Source of the DNA: Hymenopellis radicata
Taxonomy: Eukaryota; Basidiomycota; Agaricomycetes; Agaricales; Physalacriaceae
Length of the DNA: 14,855 bases
Direction: 5' to 3'
Assembly: GCA_015501595.1 (NCBI GenBank)
Contig: JADNRX010001082.1
Span: forward strand, 1 to 14,855
Below are positions 8,843-14,855 of this stretch, one piece after another. The stretch's first letter is position 1. The number at the start of each line of letters is the position of its first letter. The notes below the pieces were generated by a model. It saw only the letters and a program-made list of their open reading frames with translations. It did not search any database and was not told the DNA's origin. The position numbers were made by a program, and so were the translations under genes.

Positions 8843-10336
8843 GGTTAATTGTGATCTCCGCTCATTGTGGACCGCCATTGTTACAATCTGGAGGATCATT
8901 GTAGACTAGTTTTAAATAGGCTACTGTACGCCACCAACTACTTGATCGCCGGATAACAGGGTTCTCGAGTTGAATGTCATCAGCGCCGACTTTCCACTAT
9001 CACTCGGCAGCGTTGATAGTTTCATATTAGGTTTTCTGCAGAACAGTCCATAAGTGGGACGATGCCTTACGGTGTAGACAGTGTGCTTACCTCGGAGAAG
9101 GATTAAAGCGACGACCAAGTCAAGCTTATGGGCCCGTCTTGGTGTGAACAAGTTCCACAGAGCGGTACCACTAGACAGGTGAATATACGGGCCACTGATC
9201 GGCAAATAAGCAAGCTGGCAACAATCTAAGACGAAAACGGTCTCGCCAGGATGTGGAATGTTATCTTAGTAACACCTGGCATGGTGAACACACCGTCTTT
9301 CGTGCTGACAATAGCAGGTTCGGGGAGTACGACTACCTGGTATTCCAGTACCCGTAGTATATCGTGAGCTGGCTGAGGGTTTGTGGTAGACCGTGCTTGG
9401 GCTCGAACGCGCGCTGGGGGACGCGTCCGCGTGGGAGGGCGAATCTCGTAGGGTGGCGAGGGCGCAGGCGTGCAAGGAGTAGGGTTTAGTCTAAAATACA
9501 AATCAAAATTATGAAGAAATGGCCAAAGTATGAAAAGCTCACCAGACGACAACGAGACCCCGACAAGTATCATATTTCGTACGCAGCCTGCCGGAGTGTC
9601 CATCCTTCAAGCTATTAGGCATATTCGGCCATGCCGCCGTCGCGACATATGGCGAGGCGAACGAACATCGGCAAATGGGTGCGGTTAGGCGGCGAACAGA
9701 GAGAGCAACGGCGGCGAGAATGAGTCACAGGACATGCAGCACAGCAGCTTTTTGCATTGGGGGATGCCTTGAAGTCCGTTCGGGATCGTGTCTGGAAAGT
9801 ACTGATGATTAGTATAAGCAAACCGCCGGGAAACTTCAAATGTGCACCCCAAGCCAACGAGGGACACGAGAGACATCACACTTGCTACATGCCATGAAGA
9901 GCATGTAAGTCCTCAGGATATCAGGTCGAGAACGCAGTGGCGCGTATCATCCTCCCGCCATCCCGCTGCACATCGCGCCCCTGGATGCGTGATGATAGCG
10001 GGACCTAGAGACGGGGTCCCACTGTGTCCATAATGAGCGGAAATTCGTCCTCCAAACGGTCTTGCTTGAGATCGGCGTAATTCCATGTTGGTTTTAGCTG
10101 TGCGTGACGAGGACGACAGCGCTGAGAACGGCGGCGCGATGATGAGGCGACGGCGTACAGCCATGACAGATCCAAATCACCATCAGCGGGTGGAATGAGC
10201 CAAAGATGGGATGGGCAGGAGCAGCTTTCAATCGGGGAATTCTAGATGGATTGAGGGAATCTAAGTATAGGCCCAGGGTGATCGTCCAGTGGCAGTGCCA
10301 GGCCCATTATTTTCACGGCAGGCAAATTTTGGCTTA
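8843..10336. other. Unassigned 1.5-kb stretch
   Basis: No gene can be supported. On the minus strand an intron-like segment lies at about 9540-9487 (GTGAGC to TTTTAG). It is followed by a proline/arginine-rich open frame (about 9486-9287), but two of the three splice phases meet an immediate stop. A minus frame at 9879-9685 contains a cysteine cluster (CKKLLCCMSC) and a plausible CTAAT branch with CAG acceptor near 9812-9800. These may be exons of unidentified genes or decayed remnants. The segment 9391-9424 is the second copy of the 34-bp dispersed repeat. Confidence 0.35.
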
Positions 10337-10370
10337 ATTTCAGCAGACTACGTCACCAGTCTGCTGAAAT
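10337..10370. repeat. Palindromic element, copy 1 (13-bp perfect stem, 8-nt loop)
   Basis: The arms ATTTCAGCAGACT and AGTCTGCTGAAAT are perfect inverse complements around the loop ACGTCACC. The surrounding TTGGCTT (10329-10335) and GAGCAA extend the pairing imperfectly. The same element recurs at 14761-14804. It lies about 210 bp upstream of the oxalate decarboxylase TATA box. The loop contains ACGTCA, a CRE-type half site, so a regulatory role is possible; a short hairpin repeat family is equally possible. Confidence 0.8.
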
Positions 10371-10546
10371 CGAGCAAGGTGACAACAATTCATCGCCGCA
10401 TTTCTATTACTGTCAAGTTCGTGATCGTCTGCTCTGTGATGATGTTTCTCCAAGATGCCACTACCTCTAGCTCTTTATGGCGCAAAGTCTCGTAACGTCT
10501 AGGTTACTCTTCATCAAGCCGTTCCCGCCTATCATTATGCATCCAG

Positions 10547-10555
10547 TATAAAGGT
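10547..10555 (+). promoter_or_regulatory. TATA box upstream of the oxalate decarboxylase relic
   Basis: The sequence GTATAAAGG lies 30-38 bp before the ATG at 10585. Spacing and sequence fit a fungal TATA box, so the promoter of the decayed gene looks largely preserved. Confidence 0.5.
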
Positions 10556-10584
10556 ATCGCTTTCATCTCTTCGCGAACGTCATC

Positions 10585-11913
10585 ATGCTTGACTTTGCTC
10601 TCTTTCTCCTTCCCTGGATTCTTCCGCTTTGCAGGCCGGCCCCGACATCAGAGTAGCGAGCACGAATCTCAATGGTCCATTAGGGGATGAATCGAGCGAT
10701 CCCTGCGTCGTTGAATCCATCCGTGGCAAACTCGGCGCGTCCATCATTGGGCCCAACAACATTCCCGTTGGTCTCCAAACATTGCCCTGCGAGTACGGAT
10801 GCGGGCGGCTTGTAAGTTGCCTTGTTCGTCTTGTTCGTCGGTTAGCTGTGCTGATTGAGTCGTGTCGTAGGGCCAACGCCAAGTGGGCCGTGGCCGTTCA
10901 GTCTGAGTCATAATTCCTGCTGAAGGTACTTACCCGCTACTGTCTCTACCATGATGCACTTACATCATGTACAGTCATGGCGAAGAACTTTCAAGTAGAC
11001 AACTCCGATGCATTCTCTCATATCCCCGACGAAGAGCTGTACATTTTCCCGTCTGGTACTCATCTTACACTCCTCGATTACGTGCTGATATTCTCTTCAT
11101 ATGAGACTCACCCACGGATGATTCTGGCTTACCTGAAAGTCCCCAAGGAACGATCCCAGAACCCTTTAGCTTCCCCTTGTCACAGATTCCGAAGATGCAG
11201 CTTTCGGGGGATCAGTCCGCATAGTAGATTCGACGACATTCAAAGTTTCTACAAAAATCGCAGCGGCGGAGGTTACTGTCGAGCCTGGGGCGATTCGGTG
11301 AGAATGCGAAGTTGATATCTCATTTGGCTGGCTGACGAGTTCCCAAGAGAACTGCACTGGCATGCAATGATGGACGAATGGTGTTTCTTCCTGTGAGCTG
11401 CTGGACCGTCGTCCTCACGATAGGTTCGACTGATATGATTCAGGGAGGGAACCGGACGAGTAACGATCTGAGTCGCTAGTCAAGGTACCGCACGTACATT
11501 CAACTTGATATCAACCTGGAGACGTTGGCTCGTACGTTAGTCTTTATCGTGAATTCGAATCTGAACAACATATTTCTTTAGGATACGTTCCCACTGCTAT
11601 GGGTAAGTACTCCGCCCTCATTCCGTGCACAGAAACGAATAAGTATTGGATCCCGCAGGACATTATGTCGAGAACACGGGGAACGCTACCCTTCGTTTCC
11701 TGGAGCTCTTTAACACGGATAGATTCCAGGACATCAGTTTAAATCAGGTATGTAGTTTCCGATCCTGCAATCTTGCTCATGTCTCACTGATTGGCATAGT
11801 GGCTCGCCCTGACACCGCCCCATCTCGTGAAGGCGCACCTTCAATTGGACGATGAGACGATTGCGGGCTTGTCGAAGAAGAAGCCAGTGGTTGTAGGTCT
11901 CATTAGACATTGA
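10585..11913 (+). pseudogene. Oxalate decarboxylase (bicupin) pseudogene lacking the first cupin domain
   Basis: Fungal oxalate decarboxylases turn oxalate into formate and CO2 using two manganese cupin domains. An N-terminal part (SIRGKLGASIIGPNNIPVGL, then ASTDAGG and ANAKW after an intron at 10812-10870) is followed at once by PAEVMAKNF, which belongs to the middle of the family. The region between, containing the first cupin and its metal-binding histidines, is absent. The second cupin survives: IPDEELYIFPS, VEPGAIR-ELHWHAMMDEW (HxH and E ligands), [15 protein letters not shown] (last His) and [17 protein letters not shown] to TGA at 11911. Introns are at 10812-10870, 10926-10974, 11056-11105, 11298-11347, 11393-11443, 11532-11581, 11603-11658 and 11748-11799. 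Lesions: the ATG/signal-like start is out of frame with the body, a frame change lies near 10780-10790, TAA at 10911, TGA at 11469, and a 4-base insertion at 11505-11508. Family recognised from memory of its conserved blocks. Confidence 0.88.
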
Positions 11914-12431
11914 GCATAAAAACATGTTCGTCACGATGTACTCTCGAATTCATTTTATTGCACGTTGCGCGTACTCAAAACGAACATATAACTCATGTAC
12001 AGGAGATTTCCTGCATTGGCATTGTAGCCTAGCGGATCACAGCACGAGTGAAAAGTACAGAAAACTGCAAATCGGAGGGGAAGCATTGCTTCAAGAAAAA
12101 ACCTTTTGTCGTTCGTCATGGACAGCCAGGACGCGCCTCTCACAGCATGGACGGGGACGAACAGTGATCTTATCAGAGCCATGAGCATGTCCGAGATAAA
12201 AGATGCAATGTTCTCGAGCTGCTACTCTAGATTTACAAACCGCACGAACCCATTACGAAGACGGTCTTAATCCCAGACGACCACCTACAGTCGACAGATC
12301 ATGGATTCCCGATTTCAATGCAACTACGCGCACCACCGGACTCGGTGTAGAATAGGCGCCTCAGCCTGGCGTGATTCAACCATGCTAATGGGAGTACATC
12401 GCGCCGTCCCTACCCACCGTTCTGTAGATGA
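11914..12431. other. Unassigned stretch between two gene relics
   Basis: No coding region or structured element can be supported. It contains short open frames on both strands without domain features. It may hold the 3' end of the oxalate decarboxylase relic and the former upstream region or first exons of the HMG-box relic. Confidence 0.4.
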
Positions 12432-12787
12432 CGTCGCCCATCTCCCCCGACTACCGCCTGCAGTCTACAGAGCACGTATGTCCCATTTCCCAGTGATCTT
12501 ACTGCCTGTACACGCGACGCCGGATACGTGCCTCGGCCTGAACCCCAAGATGGTGCGAGTGAATCTGTGGAACTCGCCGCGCCCCCCGAGAGCAGCGCCC
12601 CACGGCTCCGCTCCCGCGTCCCATGAACGGGTTTCTCCTCTTCCGACGGTACTTCTACAAGGCCGAGAATGGCACGGCCGAAATTGTATCTAAACGTGCT
12701 GGCGCAATATGGAACACACTCTCCAAGATTAATCGGGATGTCTGGCTGGAGCACGCCCGAGCTCGAGCATAAACGCCAGCATTCCGA

Positions 12788-12818
12788 GTATAAATATAAA
12801 CCTGTTAGAACAAAAGGA
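12788..12818 (+). repeat. HMG tail repeat, copy 1
   Basis: GTATAAATATAAACC followed by a similar arginine/lysine codon stretch occurs here and again at 13092-13122, 304 bp apart, in the same orientation. The codons encode YKYKPVR in both. The copies diverge after that (TKG versus KKG), so they are not a simple target-site duplication of the MITE between them. Confidence 0.75.
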
Positions 12819-12836
12819 TGCAACGTCAAGGGCCAG

Positions 12837-13085
12837 TACTGTAGTGTTACGACCCCATGTTCACGTAACGTGTAACACGGGGTTGTGAACTGAACTAAAT
12901 CGTGCCCCATAACGTGTAACACTCCAAAATTTGCGCTTCGGGAGACCCAAAAAGGGAATTTCTGCTTCGGCGGCTGACGCCGCCACTCCTTTTATGGTAA
13001 TCGAACCCTGAATGAACTAACAATTTGTTAGTTCACGATCATAACGCGTAACGCCCCATGAACATGGGGTCGTAACACTACAGTA
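12837..13085. mobile_element. MITE-like element with 27-bp terminal inverted repeats
   Basis: The left end 12837-12863 (begins TACTGTAGTGTTACGACCCC) and the right end 13059-13085 are perfect inverse complements over 27 bp. The outermost TA on each side could be a TA target duplication, leaving ends CTGTAGTG...CACTACAG. The inside has no coding frame. It contains three copies of a subterminal motif RTAACGYGTAACRC (12865-12878, 12909-12922, 13041-13054), an imperfect 32-bp palindrome at the left end, a GGCGGC-tgac-GCCGCC hairpin (12969-12984), a perfect palindrome with 11-bp arms (13013-13035), and CCCCATG-aa-CATGGGG near the right end. At 249 bp without a transposase it would be non-autonomous. 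Superfamily is not assigned; TA flanks would fit the mariner-like group. Confidence 0.75.
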
Positions 13086-13091
13086 TCTCGC

Positions 13092-13122
13092 GTATAAATA
13101 TAAACCAGTCAGGAAGAAAGGA
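13092..13122 (+). repeat. HMG tail repeat, copy 2
   Basis: This is the second copy of the direct repeat described at 12788-12818, starting 7 bp beyond the right end of the MITE-like element. Only the tail of the HMG domain is present on this side; the sequence upstream of it is the MITE. Confidence 0.75.
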
Positions 13123-13209
13123 CACAAGAGAAAGAACATGTAGGTGGGCCCCGAGGAAGACGTGTCGTCAACGATTAACGTGAAGGGAGAGGGAGAGGCG
13201 ATGCACCAG

Positions 13210-13697
13210 GTATGTCGTTCAGTTTGGAAAAGCAGTCTTCGAGATCAATAGCCACGTCATAGAGCATGGAATATCCAGGATTCTGGAATGGGTATCGGAC
13301 TCAAGTAGGACTAGAGATGCGTCCCAAGGAGACATGTGGTTAAGTTGAGTTTTGAGACAGCGAAGAAGAACACGAGAGTTGTTTGAGAAGAGCAATTGCC
13401 TTTCACTCGATCGAAAGAAGCACTTTTATTGACCTCTCCAAAACAACTTGAACATGATATTGCTACACCATCTGCCTATAGGCCGACTTGACGGGATATC
13501 GTGAGCCTCATGTACTGGTTCTTCCTACTTGTGTCAGTGTTGTCTGGGTGAGGGCACATTGAGAAAGTAGACCAATGAGAAAGAAGGATCGTAGAATGAC
13601 ACCGTGATTCCGCAGCCTGTCTAATGTTAGATAAAAAGATGCGCCGACACCGAGGACACACAAAATACGGATGTGCGTTCTTCCCAAGGCCCGAGGA
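13210..13697. other. Unassigned stretch, possibly the last intron and 3' region of the HMG relic
   Basis: It starts with a GTATGT donor in frame with the HMG relic; candidate acceptors are CAATAG (about 13251) and CATAG (about 13262). Beyond these, no exon could be followed. A minus-strand frame at 13661-13476 has no recognised feature. Confidence 0.3.
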
Positions 13698-13910
13698 TTA
13701 TAAGCGTATTGTGAAAGCGATCACGACGCGTGTCGCCTCATCGTTGTGATGAGAAGGGTTCGTGAACGCGATCCTATCACCAGTGGGATGAGCGCTAATG
13801 TTTGGGGTGGGAACAAAGGCGACTGCATCAACGGAGGAGATGAGATTCAATCCAAGGGCTTGGCGGAACGCATTGACGATGGATATGGCCTTGCTGTGGG
13901 CCGGCGAGGA
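13698..13910 (-). CDS. Candidate terminal exon of an unrecognised minus-strand gene
   Basis: On the minus strand a CACTAAC branch-like site (about 13936-13930) is followed by an AG at about 13911. A 70-codon frame then runs to TAA at 13698. The predicted piece reads like ordinary folded protein, including AISIVNAFRQALGLNLISSV and FVPTPNISAHPTGDRIAF, and ends VVIAFTIRL. There is no in-frame ATG near its start, so it would have to be a downstream exon or a fragment. The upstream exon was not found. The plus strand of the same DNA also has a 69-codon frame, but its composition (many G, R and M) is less protein-like. No family recognised. Confidence 0.3.
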   Translation of the reverse strand, partial: SSPAHSKAISIVNAFRQALGLNLISSVDAVAFVPTPNISAHPTGDRIAFTNPSHHNDEATRVVIAFTIRL

Positions 13911-13929
13911 CTCCGCGTGTCGTCGTTAG

Positions 13930-14320
13930 TGCTACCGCGGATCACGCCCGCCTAAAGCGGTGGCGGCGGAAGTGGCTTATTGTGTTGCGCGGGCTCCGAG
14001 GGGACGAATGATCATGCACGTTGGGATGGCACTGGCTGGAATGTATGTGAATTAGTTAGAAATGTAGGGCCCCGCTGCGACGAGAGCGCCAATGCTAAAT
14101 TCGAGTAGCGCCTTATCGCCGATCGGCAAGTATGAGTAGAGCAAAGTTTCGAAGTCATCCATATCTACGTCTAGTGGCGACAGGATTGGAAAGGTGTACG
14201 CGCCTGTGCGCAGCTCGCGTTAAAAAATGAGTATGAAACACGGTGAGACACACCAGTGTATGTCGATGGTCCCTCTTCCACGTCAGGACTCACTTGCGAG
14301 TGCCAGAATGTGTCTAGAAA
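13930..14320. other. Unassigned stretch
   Basis: No coding or RNA feature can be supported. The sequence is of mixed composition, and any upstream exon of the minus-strand candidate at 13910-13698 would lie here. Confidence 0.35.
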
Positions 14321-14324
14321 GTAA

Positions 14325-14344
14325 TAGTAGTAGTAGTAGTAGTA
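14325..14344. repeat. TAG trinucleotide microsatellite
   Basis: About six and a half TAG units in a row, preceded by an interrupted GTAA. A simple sequence repeat likely to vary in length between strains. Confidence 0.9.
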
Positions 14345-14462
14345 TTTCAGCTGGAGGTCCCCTCGAGGACAGGCTAGTAAAAAGAATGTACATTCGAAAC
14401 TGTAGTAATAGCATAAGATGCGGTATTATCAATAATCGAGGATGTACCTAGATCCGGATCCG

Positions 14463-14548
14463 ATTCCACGTCGTGATAGGAGGAGGCGACGAGGCTGCCA
14501 CGTGGAATAGCGCTAACGCGGTGACACCGGTGTCAGATCGTTAGCGCT
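14463..14548. promoter_or_regulatory. Cluster of adjacent nested palindromes
   Basis: The arms ATTCCACGT (14463-14471) and ACGTGGAAT (14500-14508) form one inverted repeat. Directly next to it AGCGCTAACG (14509-14518) and CGTTAGCGCT (14539-14548) form a second, perfect over 10 bp. In the centre of the second, TGACACCGGTGTCA (14522-14535) is a perfect 14-bp palindrome with 3-nt spacers on both sides. Such nested dyads are typical of sites for dimeric regulators or of short structured repeats. On the minus strand the cluster would fall in the intron after the candidate exon at 14730-14580. Confidence 0.6.
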
Positions 14549-14579
14549 AAAGCGGGGATAACGGGGTTATGTCGCTTAC

Positions 14580-14745
14580 CTGCTTTCAGAGACCTTCGCC
14601 TCTCCTCATCACTTGGAGATCGTCTCAGCAGGCCCAGCAGTCCGAATCCGGCCTCTTTTTGGCGGCGCGCGTCCTCATTCTCGCGCTCCAGGATCCTGTT
14701 CTCTATCCCCCACGTCTGCCCATCTCCCACTGCCCATCCTGCACT
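14580..14745 (-). CDS. Candidate exon of an unrecognised minus-strand gene
   Basis: A minus-strand frame, open from about 14745 with no ATG, encodes a charged helical piece including NRILERENEDARRQKEAGFG, then LLGLLRRSPSDEERRRSLKA. It meets a good GTAAGC donor at 14579. The alternating charge pattern suggests a helix or coiled coil. The start is not fixed; it may be an internal exon with an acceptor near GTGCAG at about 14745. The next exon was not found. The family is unknown. Confidence 0.35.
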
Positions 14746-14760
14746 TCACATCTTGGACCG

Positions 14761-14804
14761 TTGGCTTTGCAGACTACGTCACCAGTCTGCAGAAATCAAG
14801 CCAA
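14761..14804. repeat. Palindromic element, copy 2
   Basis: The stem TGCAGACT-ACGTCACC-AGTCTGCA is flanked by a second pairing TTGGCTT (14761-14767) with AAGCCAA (14798-14804). Relative to copy 1 at 10337-10370 it has the same loop and core and the same downstream GAAATC, but lacks the AATTTC-like part of the left arm, leaving an asymmetric bulge. Both copies look derived from one longer palindrome of about 50 bp. Confidence 0.8.
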
Positions 14805-14855
14805 AAGTTACCTGGTCCGTGCGCAGGTCATCGTTAGGCGTCCCCGTGCCATACG

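Larger units (their letters stand above)
12432..13209 (+). pseudogene. HMG-box transcription factor relic, frameshifted and split by a MITE-like element
   Basis: Fungal HMG-box proteins bind DNA and often control mating or development. An upstream frame (12432-12626) gives a proline/acidic segment including YVPRPEPQDGASESVEL. The HMG box follows in another frame (12563-12772): PRPMNGFLLFRRYFYK, then SKRAGAIWNTLSKINRDVW and LEHARARA before TAA. It continues in a third frame from about 12756: ELEHKRQHSEYKYKPVR. These match the order of an HMG domain: N-terminal PRPMN block, W of helix 2, tail H-x2-YKYKPVR. The C6 run at 12582-12587 is a likely place for the first frameshift. After the MITE (12837-13085) a second copy of the tail reads YKYKPVRKKGHKRKNM and meets TAG at 13141. 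The same frame stays open for 22 codons to a GTATGT donor at 13210. At least two frameshifts, one nonsense codon and an insertion make a functional product unlikely. Confidence 0.75.

Noticed and set aside
9385..9425. tRNA-like TTCGAGC (B-box-like) segment
   Set aside because: The bases around TTCGAGC do not pair as a T-stem and no acceptor stem or anticodon arm can be built. The same holds for GGGTTCGATTACC on the minus strand near 13000.
12301..12693. 130-codon plus-strand frame as a gene
   Set aside because: It runs through the HMG relic in the wrong frame; the HMG-box match is in another frame.
12788..12802. TATAAATATAAA as a TATA box (also at 13093)
   Set aside because: In the proper frame these bases encode the YKYKPVR tail of an HMG box, so they are better explained as coding sequence.
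12837..13085. CACTA (EnSpm-type) transposon ends
   Set aside because: CACTACAG is at the right end reading inward-out; a true CACTA element would start with CACTA at its 5' end and finish with TAGTG. The orientation is opposite.
14761..14804. Helitron 3' end hairpin
   Set aside because: No CTRR-type end follows the hairpin at the usual distance, and the second copy has the same orientation but no matching flank.

Overview
The window is nuclear DNA of a filamentous fungus, most likely an agaricomycete basidiomycete. Introns are short (about 41-59 nt) and dense, with GTRNGT donors, CTRAY-type branch sites and YAG acceptors. The best preserved gene is of the DUF3505/OrsD-like C2H2 type common in mushroom-forming fungi, and a second recognisable gene is a fungal oxalate decarboxylase with the usual many-intron structure. 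I saw no tRNA, rRNA, CRISPR or prokaryotic operon signal. All assignments come from reading the sequence by eye; no database search was run.

Layout. 1-2365: mostly unassigned, with a CT-rich stretch (about 357-900) and fragments of possible spliced or decayed minus-strand genes. 2366-6656: one intact 13-exon plus-strand gene (about 1230 aa). It has two N-terminal zinc-finger-like motifs, a disordered acidic linker encoded by a tandem array of homologous introns and exons, the paired zinc fingers of the DUF3505 type, a core whose C-terminal part carries the tyrosine-recombinase signature (RxxE, K, LRH-like, GHS-x7-Y), and a coiled-coil tail. 6657-8842: unassigned, with a candidate small secreted protein and, on the minus strand, a clear TATA box preceded by a fourfold repeated element that looks like a promoter. 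8843-10336: nothing firm.

10337-11913: a palindromic element, a TATA box and a decayed oxalate decarboxylase gene that has lost its whole first cupin domain. 12432-13209: a decayed HMG-box transcription factor gene whose domain tail occurs twice, once on each side of a 249-bp MITE-like element. 13698-14855: candidate minus-strand exons, a TAG microsatellite, a nested palindrome cluster and a second copy of the palindromic element seen at 10.3 kb.

Overall this looks like an accessory, repeat-prone region: one intact recombinase-like gene, two clear gene relics, a MITE and several dispersed palindromes. The most unusual feature is the exon-intron array at 2795-3623, where six introns are visibly copies of one another, all lie in phase 1, and every exon between them is a multiple of three. 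The second is the tyrosine-recombinase signature in a DUF3505-type protein without an attached RecQ helicase.
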